From: CAIVVT01 sp963757265
GTDB taxonomy: Bacteria; Acidobacteriota; Terriglobia; Bryobacterales; Bryobacteraceae
Assembly (NCBI GenBank): GCA_963757265.1
Contig: CAVWRA010000011.1
Coordinates: forward strand, 434,001 to 498,000
Reading direction: 5' to 3'
Length of the DNA stretch: 64,000 bases
This document shows, in pieces, positions 28,457-38,206 of the stretch (position 1 is its first letter; every line of letters starts with the position of its first letter). Both the position numbers and the translations under genes were made by a program. Below the pieces are notes generated by a model, which saw only the letters and a list, made by a program, of their open reading frames with translations, ran no database searches and was not told the origin of the DNA.

Positions 28457-30701
28457 ATGAAATACACCAGAATTTTTGTACTAGTCATGGGCCCGATGCT
28501 GCTCGCATGCGGGCTGTGGGCCGAAGAAGGCATGTGGATGCCGCAACAGATTCCGGCACTTTCAGCCAAGCTGAAGGCGCTGGGATTCAAGGGCGACCCG
28601 AGGGCGTTCGCCGACCTGACCGGACAGCCGATGGGCGCCGTGGTGTCGCTGGGAGGCTGCACGGCGTCGTTCGTGTCACCGGACGGGCTGATCGTCACCA
28701 ACCATCACTGCGTGGCGGGCGGACTGCAGTTCAACTCCACGCCGAAACGCAACCTGCTGAAGGACGGCTATCTGGCCAAGACGCGGGAAGAAGAACTGTC
28801 GAACGGTCCGGGGTCGCGCGTGTTCGTCACGACGTCAGTCACCGAGGTGACGCCGTTCGATCACGGGCAAGATCGAGGCCAAGGCGACGGACCGCGAGCG
28901 CTACGACGTGATCGACCGGAGAGTGAAGGAGCGCGTGGCGGCGTGTGAGAAGGGCGGGCAACGGTGCAGCGTGGCGTCGTTTTTCGATGGGTTGAAGTAC
29001 TTCGAAATCGCGCAGATGGAGATCAAGGACGTGCGGCTGGTGTACGCGCCGGCCGAGGGGATCGGCGTATTCGGCGGCGAGACCGACAACTGGCGCTGGC
29101 CGCGGCACACGGGCGACTGGAGTTTTCTGCGCGCGTATGTCGGGCAAGGACGGGAAGCCGGCCACATTTTCCAAGGATAACGTTCCCTACAAGCCGAAGC
29201 ACTGGCTGAAGGTGGCGACGGAAGGAATCAAGCCGGGGGATCTGGTGTTCGTGGCGGGATACCCAGGGCGCACGCAGCGCCATCAGACTTATGCGCAGGT
29301 GAAGGAAACGACCGAGTGGGCGATGCCGCGCTCGATCCGCCTGGCGCAGGAACAATTGGCGATCCTGGACCAGCTATCGAAACAGGACAAGGCGCATCGC
29401 GCTGAAGGTTGCCGGGCGGGTGCAGGGCTTGAACAACAACCTAACGAATCAGAAGGGCATGCTGGAGGGACTGGTGAAGGGCGGGAGCCTCGGCCAAGAA
29501 ACAGGCGCAGGAAAAAGAGCTCGAGGCGTGGATCGCGGCCGACCCGGCGCGCCAGAAGAAATATGGCGACGTGCTGCCCGCGCTGCGCGCGCTGCAGGCG
29601 GAAGAGCGAGAAGACGCGGGAGCAGAGCGACGCGCTGATGAGCCTGGCGGGCTCGTCCAGCTACCTGGGCGCGGCCGAGAGCCTCTATCGCCTGTCGGTG
29701 GAGCGGCCGAAGGCGGACATCGATCGGGAGTCGGGATTCCAGGAGCGCAACTGGCCCAGGATTCGCGACGGCCAGGAGCGGATGCAGCGCACGATGGATA
29801 GCACGGTCGACCGGGCACTGCTCGGTTGGGCGCTGGGACTGGCGGCCGGGCTGCCGGCCGACCAGCGGATCGCGGCGGTGGATCAGGCTGCCGGGCTGAG
29901 GCCCGGAATGGCCAAGGCGGAGGCGGACAAGGCGATCGACGCGTATGTTCAGCGGTTTGCTGGCGGGCACCGAAGCTGGGCGATCGCGATTTCCGCGCTC
30001 GGACTGATCGAGAAGAGCACGGCGGAACTGGTGGCGACCAAGGACCCGTTCATTCTGCTGGCGGCGGCGATGGAGCCGCTGGCGGAAGCGAATCGCGAGG
30101 CGGCTAAGAATCGCGGCCGGCGCGCAGGAGCGCCTGGTGCCGCGTTATATGGAAGCCCTGCTGGCCAAGACGGGCGGCCTGGTGGCTCCGGACGCGAACA
30201 GCACCCTGCGAGTGACCTATCGGCCAGGTGAAGGGCGTGGACGCGAAGGACGGTCTGTATTACAAGCCGCAGACTACGCTGGCGGGCATTCTCCAGAAGA
30301 ACACTGGAGAGGGGGATTTCAACGCTCCGGAGAATCAGCTGGACGCCATCAAGGCGCTGCGATCGGGCAAGAAGACGCCGTATGTAGGATGCTGTCGCTG
30401 GGAGACGTTCCGGTCAACTTCCTGTCGACGGTGGATACCACCGGGGGCAATTCCGGATCCCCGACGCTGAACGCGCAAGGGCGAGCTGGTGGGCCTGCTG
30501 TTCGATGGCACGTACGAGTCGGTGGCCTCCAACTTCCTGTTCGATCCGATCGACGACGCGCTCGATTCATGTGGACACGCCGGTACATGCTGTGGAACAT
30601 GGCGGAGGTGGATGGGGCCATGAATCTGCTTGCGGGAGATGTCGCTCACGCCCAAAGCACAGGCGGCTTCCAAATCTGCGGCCGGGGGCGGAAGCAAATA
30701 G
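28457..30701 (+). pseudogene. S46-family dipeptidyl peptidase, broken by many frame changes
   Basis: The reconstructed product is about 740 residues, matching DPP7/DPP11-type serine peptidases that release dipeptides in the periplasm. The catalytic triad is all present: His in VTNHHCV, Asp in GGETDNWRWPRHTGDW, Ser in TTGGNSGSP. A signal peptide starts at ATG 28457. The frame changes near 28859, 29145, 29395, 29492, 29607, 30115, 30224, 30387, 30476, 30564, 30580 and 30635. All but the one near 30387 are removed by deleting one base. Intact motifs between shifts argue for recent decay or sequence error. Confidence 0.8.
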
Positions 30702-30718
30702 AGCCGGATGCCGGGCGC

Positions 30719-30902
30719 CTAGCCCGGATGTCTCACCAACAATCGGCTGCGGCGCGCGATAGGGCCGTATCTACTGCGTTGCGCTCGGTCGCCGTCCTCG
30801 ACGTACTGTCAAGTACGCCTGCGGGCGGCTCCCGTCGCGCGCCTTGTATCTGCAGCCCTCTCATCGCGCCTCGCTGCGATCGTGGCGCAACATCCGGGCT
30901 AG
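30719..30902 (+). mobile_element. MITE-like element, copy 2
   Basis: 184 bp with perfect 13-bp terminal inverted repeats CTAGCCCGGATGT (30719-30731) and ACATCCGGGCTAG (30890-30902). The interior is almost identical to copy 1 at 21338-21517. Its right terminus overlaps the end of the minus-strand glycosidase gene, whose TAG stop (30899-30901) lies inside the terminal repeat. No transposase is encoded. Confidence 0.75.
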
Positions 30903-33739
30903 TGAAATTCGACGATCGCGGTCTCCCGGGCCGGGACCAGGAGCCGTCCGTCCACAATCTGCGCCGAGCGGCGAAGATCCAGCATCCCGCGACAGGCGAA
31001 GGCAGGCTTCAGGACCAGATGCGCGTCCCGATCCGAGTTGTTGTAGACGTAAGCCAGACGGCGGCCTTGAAGCGCGGTGATGCGGTACTCGGCCTGCTCC
31101 GCCGAGCTGCCGGGTTCGGCCGCTAGCTGCAGCTCGGGCTGGAGCCCGGATTGGCGTGCCACCATGGACAGGAGACGGCGCCAGCTGGCCGGATCCAGCT
31201 CCGCGGCCAGCCAGTAGAGATTACCGCGCCCGCGCTGCTGGCGCAGGAGCGCGGGGACACCGTCTGGGAAGCGGGCTTGCACCTGGGCCGCGGGGCCCTC
31301 CAGCACCTGACGCGGGCCCAGTGCTTCGAACCGCAATCCATCCACAGTGAATGGCAGGCGCGGCAATTCAGCCAGGTTGTATTCGGTGACGACCTGCTCG
31401 CCATGCTGCAGCGGCGCAGGCTCGCGCCGGAGCATGCGGAGCCCCAGCCGGGCGAGCGTGCCGGCCGGCCGGGCGTACTCGTCGGCCAACAGCGAATCGG
31501 GAGACACAATCAGCGTGCCGCCGCCTGCCACCCAGTCGAGAATGGCATCCGTCACCGGTTGCGGAACGAACTGTGCGCCGGGCAGAACCAGGATCCTGCG
31601 CTGGGCGAGGTCGCCGGCGAGGATCTTCTTCTCGGTCGTCAATCCGACGTACAACCCGGCGGCCTGCGAGGCATTGTAGAGGCGGCGCAGCGAGGACAGA
31701 TAAGGGAAAGTCCCGATCACCGCGGATTCGTTGGGCGGCTGCTGCAGCATGGAGGTCTTCGAATAGAGCAGCGCCACCGGACGCGGCGCGCTGCCCAAAG
31801 CGGCGATTTCGCGGCTCAAGCGGCGCACGTCCAGCGCGTCGCGCATGGCTTTGGCCAGATCGCTCAGCGGGATCGTGTAGCTCTGCGGAAAACTCGTCGT
31901 CCATTCGTTGATCGGCTCGTTGGGAGTCCATTTCATGTCGTTGTTCCACCACCACATCGAGATGGCGGCATCGCCGTGGAGGAAGCTCGGCAAAATCTGG
32001 TGCAGAACGCCGTGATATTCGAAATCCTCGACTGGCTGAGCGCCCGCCAGGGTGTGCAGGTACTCGGGCATCAGAGTATCGAGGGCGTAATTTTCCTCGA
32101 GCACCACGCTGGTCAGGCCGGAGTCGGTCAATTCCTCTTCGTCCACGCCGGTCCAGAAGGCGGGATCGAAGGAGTAATACGGCGAGCCGACCGTCAGGGG
32201 CTGGCGCGGTTCCCAGCGGCGGACCTGTTCGCCGGTCCAGCGGAGCTGTTCGATGAAGCGGTAGAGGTTGAAGCTGGTCCAATCGAACCACAGCGCGCGG
32301 TTGGTTGCGGCCTGCTCGGGACGCGGCATGGGGACGCTCGAGAAGCCCTCGAAGCCGGCGCCCCAGATGGCGTTGGCCTTGCGCACGTCGCCGTATTTGC
32401 GCTCCAGCCAGCGCGCCCACATCTGGCGGGTGCGCTCGCAGTAGCACACGTAGGCGTATTCAAAATCCATGTTCTGCACGAGATGGCCGCGGTCGCCGGC
32501 GTGCTCGCGTTCGTATTGAGCGATCATTTTTGCGATGGCATCGCGGGTGTGGGGGCTCTCCAGGCAGATGATGACCGGGGGCCCGAGAACTTCCCATGAG
32601 CCCTCGTCGCGGATGAAGGCGTTGGCGTGATCCCAACCCACGCGATGCGTATCGGGGTACTGCTGGTAAGCCTGCCAGATGGGCTGCTTCTCGACGTTGA
32701 AGCGGTCCCCGCCGGCTACCAGCGACGCGCCGTAATCGGTTTCGTTGCTGGCGAACCAGCGCTGCAGCGCGCTGTGATGGTTGTAGAGCATGGCGAAGAT
32801 CAGCGACGGATCGGCGCCCAGACGGAAATACCCGTCGCGGATATCCAGTTTGCCGTAATCCGGCAGGGGCGGCTCTGGGCGGGCCGCGGCCCGCCCCTGC
32901 CCGACGGCGACCAAGTCCCGCTGGGCTTCGCGCGCACCTTCCAGCAGAAGGTTCAGCACTGTGCGCTGTTCGGCAGCCCGATCCTGCCAGAACGCCACCA
33001 GCCGCTTTTGAAATGCCACCTGAGCAAGGTAGGGATAGATCTCGGCGTAGGCGGTCTCCAGGCCGCGCGCGTGGGCGCGTTCGATCTCGGCGCCCAAGTC
33101 AGCCACGGCCTTTTCGGTTTCAGCGCGCAGCGCTCGCAGGGCGGGCTCCGTTTCCCGGAACAGCAGCTCTCCGTAAGGCTGCTTCTGCAGGCGGGCCGGC
33201 TCCGAACTGAGACGCGGATTGGAAACCAGCAGGGTCCGGTCTTGGGGAAACATCAGCTCCAATCCGTCGCGCAGAAACAGGGGCTGGAAGAACACGCCGA
33301 GCCAGGCGATGCGCCGAGCATCGATGGGGTGCTGGCGCGGGGATTGCATTTTGTCGAGGCTGATCTCGACGGTGCTGCGGCCGGGCCCGATCACGAATCC
33401 ATCGAAGGTGCCGCCGGTGTAGGTATCCGCAGGGGGATGTCCGGCCTGATTGGAAAGGCGCACGAAGACGGAGAGCGGCTCGCTCGAGGGGTTCTGCACT
33501 TCGAAGCGCAGCGACGAGAAGGGGCTGAAGTCGCGCACGGGCAGCTGGAGGGTTTCAACGCCCGTGGTTTCATAGCCGCGCCAAAGGGTGACCCGGACGG
33601 CGTTGCCGGAGGCGGGCTTGAGATCGCAATGCGCACACGACTCCGTGCCCGGCGCGAACAAGCCTTCCAGGCTCCGCTCGGGGCCGGCCGCCCAGGCCGC
33701 CGCGGTGAGACAAAGCACCAATGAGAAGCTGGGTCGCAT
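30899..33739 (-). CDS. Secreted GH42-like glycoside hydrolase
   Basis: A 946-residue exported protein. A signal peptide (LVLCLTAAAWAAG) is followed by an N-terminal beta domain to about residue 180, a helical insertion, and a GH42-type barrel with YCERTRQMWARWLERKYGD and KANAIWGAGFEGF. In ordinary GH42 beta-galactosidases the acid/base is in an N-E pair; here the aligned place reads QNMDFEYAY, so the Glu is kept but the preceding Asn is not. A Rossmann-like trimerisation domain follows (ILVLPGAQFVPQPVTDAILD). It is divergent from the GH106 gene and probably co-regulated. Confidence 0.8.
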   Translation of the reverse strand: MRPSFSLVLCLTAAAWAAGPERSLEGLFAPGTESCAHCDLKPASGNAVRVTLWRGYETTGVETLQLPVRDFSPFSSLRFEVQNPSSEPLSVFVRLSNQAGHPPADTYTGGTFDGFVIGPGRSTVEISLDKMQSPRQHPIDARRIAWLGVFFQPLFLRDGLELMFPQDRTLLVSNPRLSSEPARLQKQPYGELLFRETEPALRALRAETEKAVADLGAEIERAHARGLETAYAEIYPYLAQVAFQKRLVAFWQDRAAEQRTVLNLLLEGAREAQRDLVAVGQGRAAARPEPPLPDYGKLDIRDGYFRLGADPSLIFAMLYNHHSALQRWFASNETDYGASLVAGGDRFNVEKQPIWQAYQQYPDTHRVGWDHANAFIRDEGSWEVLGPPVIICLESPHTRDAIAKMIAQYEREHAGDRGHLVQNMDFEYAYVCYCERTRQMWARWLERKYGDVRKANAIWGAGFEGFSSVPMPRPEQAATNRALWFDWTSFNLYRFIEQLRWTGEQVRRWEPRQPLTVGSPYYSFDPAFWTGVDEEELTDSGLTSVVLEENYALDTLMPEYLHTLAGAQPVEDFEYHGVLHQILPSFLHGDAAISMWWWNNDMKWTPNEPINEWTTSFPQSYTIPLSDLAKAMRDALDVRRLSREIAALGSAPRPVALLYSKTSMLQQPPNESAVIGTFPYLSSLRRLYNASQAAGLYVGLTTEKKILAGDLAQRRILVLPGAQFVPQPVTDAILDWVAGGGTLIVSPDSLLADEYARPAGTLARLGLRMLRREPAPLQHGEQVVTEYNLAELPRLPFTVDGLRFEALGPRQVLEGPAAQVQARFPDGVPALLRQQRGRGNLYWLAAELDPASWRRLLSMVARQSGLQPELQLAAEPGSSAEQAEYRITALQGRRLAYVYNNSDRDAHLVLKPAFACRGMLDLRRSAQIVDGRLLVPARETAIVEFH

Positions 33740-33852
33740 TTCGTTTCTCCATTCCAGAGGGCTGTCGCAGTGACTGTATCAATTCCCGCTGTGCGGTTCG
33801 ATGGGCGAGTGGAGGTTGGCCGGGCGGCGGCGACGGGTACACCTGTCAGCGA

Positions 33853-33877
33853 TATACTCTCAAGCGAACTCGTTTGA
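33853..33877 (+). promoter_or_regulatory. -10 box and operator-like palindrome in the glycosidase divergon
   Basis: TATACT (33853-33858) is followed at 33860-33877 by TCAAGCGA-ac-TCGTTTGA, an 18-bp inverted repeat with one mismatch and central CG pairs, a pattern common for LacI-family operators. It lies where a repressor would block initiation of the GH106 gene. An 8-mer GGTTGGCC occurs on both sides of the site. The whole divergent intergenic region is 155 bp. Confidence 0.45.
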
Positions 33878-33894
33878 AAGGTTGGCCATACGAC

Positions 33895-36800
33895 ATGCAC
33901 ATTCCCCGTTGGTCCTGCGCGCATCTCCTGCTCGCCTTATGCGGCGCACTCACATTGATTCCCGGCGCCGGCGCTCAACCCGCCGCGGACCCGCTGCGCG
34001 CGGGATTCGAGGCGCCGCCGCCGGAGGCGCGCCCGCGCGTGTGGTGGCACTGGATGAACGGCAACATCACCCAGGAAGGGATCCGGCTGGACCTGGAGTG
34101 GATGCATCGCACGGGCCTGGGCGGGGTCCAGATTTTCGACGCCGCGCTGAACACGCCGCAGGTGGTGGAGAAGCGCCTGGTATACATGACCCCGGAGTGG
34201 AAGGACGCCTTCAAGTACGCCGTGACGCTGGCCAGTTCGCTGGGTCTCGAGGTGGCCATCGCCAGCTCGCCCGGCTGGAGCGAGACCGGCGGCCCGTGGG
34301 TTCCACCGGCCGAGGGCATGAAGAAATACGTGTGGAGTGAGACGCCCGTCCCGGGCGGCCAGCCATTCCACGGCGTGCTGCCGAGTCCGCCCGCGGTGAC
34401 GGGGCCGTTCCAGAACCTGCCGCTGGAGTGGCGCTACGAGGACGCCGGCGCAGCGCGTCCGAGGCCGCATTACTACGCGGACTCGGCGGTGGTCGCGTTC
34501 CGGCGCAGCGCCTCGGACCTGCCGGCCGCGGCGCTGCATCCGGTGATCACGTCGTCGGGCGGTCCGGTGGACGCCGCCGCGCTGACGGCGGGCGCCAATC
34601 GGAAGCCCGTCGAGCTGCCGGTGCCGGGGGTTGGCGAGTCGGCCTGGATTCAGTTTGAGTTTCCCGCGCCGCAGACCATCCGCGCCGTCAGCCTGGCGGT
34701 GCGCGAGGCGGCCGACTGGCAACTTGCCATGTACGGAGCCTCCAATCCCGAGAAGTCGCTGGAGGCGAGCGACGACGGCAAGAGCTTCCGCCTGGTGGCG
34801 GCGCTGCCCGACGGCGAGACCGCCGAACGCACGACCTCGTTCGCGCCGGTCACGGCGCGCTACTTCCGCATCTTATTCAAGCGCGTGCCGCGCCGAGGCA
34901 GAGTCTCCGACATCGCAGTCGGGCGGGCCGGGGGCGGCGGCACCAATTACGAGATCTTCGAGGCGGCGCTGATCGCCGGCGCGCGCGTCAACCGCTTCGA
35001 GGACAAGGCGGCGTTCGGAAACGTCCTCGACCTGTACCCGGTCGTCACGCCGGACTTCGAGCCCAAGGACGCCATTGCGCGCGGCGATGTGGTCGATCTC
35101 ACTTCCAAAATGCGTCCCGACGGCACGCTGGATTGGACCCCGCCGGCGGGCGACTGGGTGGTGCTGCGGATCGGCTATTCGCTGCTGGGCATTACCAACC
35201 ACCCGGCCACGGCCGAAGCCACGGGACTGGAGGTGGACAAGCTCAATGGCCGCTACGTGCGCCGCTACATGGAGAACTACCTGGACAGCTACAAGGAGGC
35301 CGTGGGCGCGGAGTGGATGGGCAAACGCGGCATCCAGTACGTGGTCACGGACAGTTGGGAGGCGGGCTCGCTGAACTGGACCGATGACATGCTGGACCAG
35401 TTCCGTAAACGCCGGGGCTACAATCCCGTGCCCTGGCTGCCGGTGCTGACGGGGCGCATTGTCGGCTCCGCCGCGGCGAGCGAAGGCTTCCTGTGGGACT
35501 TCCGCAAGACCATCGCCGACCTGATCGCCGACGAGCATTACGGGCAGGTCCAGGCAGCGGTGGTGGCGCGCTCGATGGGCCACTACGGCGAGTCGCACGA
35601 GGGCGGGCGGGCGTTTGTGGGCGACGGCATGGAAGTGAAAAAGCTGGACGACGTTCCGATGAGCGCGATGTGGACCCAGCGGCCGGGCGTGAACCACGAG
35701 CAGTTCGGCTACAACGCGGACGACCGCGAGTCGTCGTCGGTGGCGCACATCTATGGGCAAAACCTGGCCGCGGCGGAGTCCCTCACCGCGTCGGAGGCGC
35801 CGTGGGCGTGGTCGCCGGCCACACTGAAGCCGACCGCCGACCAGGAGCTGATCAACGGCATCAACCGCTTCGTCATTCACGAGAGCGCGCACCAGCCGCT
35901 GGTGGACAAGGCGCCCGGCCTGACGCTGGGACCCTTCGGCCAGTGGTTCAACCGCCACGAGACGTGGGCCGAATTCGCGGCTCCGTGGATCGACTACCTG
36001 GCCCGCTCGGCCTACATGCTGCAGCAGGGCCGCTTTGCGGCCGACGTGCTTTACTTTTACGGCGAGGACTCCAATCTGACCGCGCTATTCGACCGCAAGG
36101 GGCCCGACGTGCCGGCCGGCTATAACTTCGATTACCTCAACGCCGACGGACTGATCCACGCCCTGAGAGTGGAGGGCGACGCGATTGCGACGCGCTCGGG
36201 CATGCGCTACCGCGTGCTGGCGCTGGATCCGTATAGCCGACACATGTCGCTGCCGGTGCTGCGGGCGCTGCACGCGCTGGTGCGCGGCGGCGCGGTGGTG
36301 TGCGGCGCCAAGCCCGTGGGAACGCCGAGCCTGGCCGACAACGCGGCCGAGTTTCGCCGGCTCAACGACCAGCTTTTCGGAGACGGTTCGGGCGTTCACA
36401 CGGTGGGCCGGGGCCGGGTCTACGCGGGCTCCGACGCCGCCGCCGCGCTGCAGGCCCTGGCCGTGGGGCCGGACTTCGACCCGCAGCCTGCATCGGCTGC
36501 CACAGTCCCGGGGGGACAAGTGCGGTTTGTGCACCGCATCCTGGGCCACGGCGACCTGTACTTCGTGGATAATCGCAGCGAGAGCGAAGTCTCTCTCAAC
36601 GCCAGCTTCCGCGTCTCCGGCTACGCGCCCGAACTGTGGTACGCCGAGACGGGCGCGACCAAGCCGGCCGCGTACAGCATGCAGAAGGGCCGCACCACGG
36701 TGCCGCTGCACCTGGAGCCCTATGGGACGGTGTTCGTCGTCTTCCGCAAGCCGACCAAGAGCCCCGAGCGCAAGCTGCCCAGCGCGCGCGAAACCCAGCT

Positions 36801-37284
36801 GATCACGCTCGACACCAGCTGGGACGTCAGCTTCCAGCCGGGCCGCGGCGCGCCCGCCACGGCGACGTTCGACAGGCTCAGGCCGTGGAACGAGAGCGCC
36901 GACCCCGGCATCCGCTACTTCTCCGGCACAGCCACGTACCGCGTTTCCTTCCAGACGCCGGCCGGCTGGGCCGCCATGCGGGGCCGGCTGTGGCTGGACC
37001 TGGGAGACGTGAAGAACCTGGCGTCGGTCACGTTGAACGGCCACAGGCTGGGTGTGGTGTGGCACGCGCCGTTCCGCGTGGACCTGACCGACACGCTGAA
37101 GGAGGGCGAGAACAAGCTCGAGGTTCAGGTGGTCAACTCGTGGGTGAATCGCATGATAGGCGATGAGCAGCCGGGGGCCACGAAGTACACCTTCGCCGAC
37201 GTGAAACCGTACAACGCCAACTCGCCGCTGTGGCCCTCGGGGCTGCTCGGGCCGGTGCGGCTGGTGGTGGTTGAATCCGATTAG
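33895..37284 (+). CDS. Secreted GH106-type alpha-L-rhamnosidase
   Basis: A 1129-residue exported enzyme. The signal peptide ends near GAGAQPAAD. The GH106 N-terminal signature RPRVWWHWMNGNITQEG, then DLEWMHRTGLGGVQIFD, and SSPGWSETGGPWV mark the catalytic region. A discoidin-like beta insert is seen near residues 220-350. The C-terminal about 160 residues form a GH2-type sugar-binding sandwich (YFSGTATYRVSF, LDLGDVKNLASVTLNG). Members remove terminal rhamnose from plant pectin or glycosides. The divergent GH42-like gene suggests a plant-polysaccharide locus without a SusC/SusD pair. Confidence 0.85.
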   Translation: MHIPRWSCAHLLLALCGALTLIPGAGAQPAADPLRAGFEAPPPEARPRVWWHWMNGNITQEGIRLDLEWMHRTGLGGVQIFDAALNTPQVVEKRLVYMTPEWKDAFKYAVTLASSLGLEVAIASSPGWSETGGPWVPPAEGMKKYVWSETPVPGGQPFHGVLPSPPAVTGPFQNLPLEWRYEDAGAARPRPHYYADSAVVAFRRSASDLPAAALHPVITSSGGPVDAAALTAGANRKPVELPVPGVGESAWIQFEFPAPQTIRAVSLAVREAADWQLAMYGASNPEKSLEASDDGKSFRLVAALPDGETAERTTSFAPVTARYFRILFKRVPRRGRVSDIAVGRAGGGGTNYEIFEAALIAGARVNRFEDKAAFGNVLDLYPVVTPDFEPKDAIARGDVVDLTSKMRPDGTLDWTPPAGDWVVLRIGYSLLGITNHPATAEATGLEVDKLNGRYVRRYMENYLDSYKEAVGAEWMGKRGIQYVVTDSWEAGSLNWTDDMLDQFRKRRGYNPVPWLPVLTGRIVGSAAASEGFLWDFRKTIADLIADEHYGQVQAAVVARSMGHYGESHEGGRAFVGDGMEVKKLDDVPMSAMWTQRPGVNHEQFGYNADDRESSSVAHIYGQNLAAAESLTASEAPWAWSPATLKPTADQELINGINRFVIHESAHQPLVDKAPGLTLGPFGQWFNRHETWAEFAAPWIDYLARSAYMLQQGRFAADVLYFYGEDSNLTALFDRKGPDVPAGYNFDYLNADGLIHALRVEGDAIATRSGMRYRVLALDPYSRHMSLPVLRALHALVRGGAVVCGAKPVGTPSLADNAAEFRRLNDQLFGDGSGVHTVGRGRVYAGSDAAAALQALAVGPDFDPQPASAATVPGGQVRFVHRILGHGDLYFVDNRSESEVSLNASFRVSGYAPELWYAETGATKPAAYSMQKGRTTVPLHLEPYGTVFVVFRKPTKSPERKLPSARETQLITLDTSWDVSFQPGRGAPATATFDRLRPWNESADPGIRYFSGTATYRVSFQTPAGWAAMRGRLWLDLGDVKNLASVTLNGHRLGVVWHAPFRVDLTDTLKEGENKLEVQVVNSWVNRMIGDEQPGATKYTFADVKPYNANSPLWPSGLLGPVRLVVVESD

Positions 37285-37384
37285 CGCAGAGCACGCGAAC
37301 CACGGATCTGAGTGGAACCGCCGCGGACGCGGCGATCAGCGATAGGCGGGCGGGGCAAGAGCAGGGGCAGGGGCCGTACCGAGG

Positions 37385-37705
37385 TCAGGCCGAGCGCCGG
37401 ATGGGCACGAAACGGACTTCGACACGCCGGTTCAGCGCGGCGCCGATGCGGCGCAGCATGGCCAGTGAGTGCCCCTGGTAGTCGGCGTCTTCCAGGCGAC
37501 AGACGACGGAAGCTGTCGTGCCGACGAGCTCTGCCAGTTGGGCCTGTGTGAGGCCGGCGGCGGTTCTCAGCTCGAAGATCCGGCGCGCGATCTCGTCGCT
37601 CGCGCGCGCCTCTTCGAGGTTCTTCAGCCGGTCAGGCTTGCCGGCGAAGAAGCGGCGGTGAAGGATCTCCACTGCATCCGTGGTGGGTTTGCGTTTCGTG
37701 GCCAT
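37385..37705 (-). CDS. XRE-family antitoxin
   Basis: A 106-residue protein with an N-terminal extension and a helix-turn-helix at about residues 45-80 (LRTAAGLTQAQLAELVGTT; VVCRLEDADYQGHSLAMLRR). The end, RRVEVRFVP, is typical of antitoxins that partner RelE-superfamily toxins. It begins 1 bp after the toxin gene, an order found in HigB/HigA modules. It neutralises the toxin and represses the operon by family analogy. Confidence 0.85.
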   Translation of the reverse strand: MATKRKPTTDAVEILHRRFFAGKPDRLKNLEEARASDEIARRIFELRTAAGLTQAQLAELVGTTASVVCRLEDADYQGHSLAMLRRIGAALNRRVEVRFVPIRRSA

Positions 37706-37706
37706 G

Positions 37707-38075
37707 TCAGACCTCCTTCAGCGTGTGCTGGTCCGGATTCGTCTCGAAGCGCCGCATGCGCTCGATTGCGCGGTCGATGTCGCGCGGCGGAACCTGTTGC
37801 TCCTTCACGAGCCCGTGGGAAACCACTGCGGCGACATTACCGTGAAAGAAGTACAGGATGCGATGGTTCACTCCGCGCAGGGTGGCACGCAGTTCGTAGA
37901 TCCCGTCTCGGAGGTAGTCGGCCTCGGGCCGCCGCAGTTCGTGTCCCATTTCTCTCAACCGCTCGAGCCGGGAGAGGCACTTGGCCTGCACCTTTGGCGG
38001 CAAGTTGCCGATCCAGTCGAGGAACGGGCATGATCCATCCTGTTCGCGGAAGAGGACCACGCGCGTCTTCGGCAC
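37707..38075 (-). CDS. RelE/HigB-superfamily toxin (Gp49-like)
   Basis: A 122-residue protein of the phage-derived Gp49/HigB toxin family, expected to cleave mRNA at the ribosome. Seen are VVLFREQDGSCPFLDWI, PPKVQAKCLSRLERLREMG, GIYELRATLRGVNHRILYFF and a C-terminal helix with VPPRDIDRAIERMRRF. The basic and aromatic positions of the family (Arg before Tyr-Phe-Phe) are kept. It is the first gene of a two-gene module with the XRE antitoxin. Confidence 0.85.
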   Translation of the reverse strand: MPKTRVVLFREQDGSCPFLDWIGNLPPKVQAKCLSRLERLREMGHELRRPEADYLRDGIYELRATLRGVNHRILYFFHGNVAAVVSHGLVKEQQVPPRDIDRAIERMRRFETNPDQHTLKEV

Positions 38076-38206
38076 TGGATCTTAGTTTATTCGCAATCTT
38101 GCGAAAAGACAAGTTGCCCGCGAGACGGGAGCAGGGACTGCCGGTTGATGTGGATTCCTCGCTGAACGCGCAAGGCAACCGGCGGCCTGGCACGCGAAGC
38201 ACGCGT

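Noticed and set aside
28457..30701. Programmed +1 frameshifting in the S46 gene
   Set aside because: About twelve events in one gene with no slippery-site or stop-codon context are not plausible as regulated recoding; kept only as a remote option in the finding.
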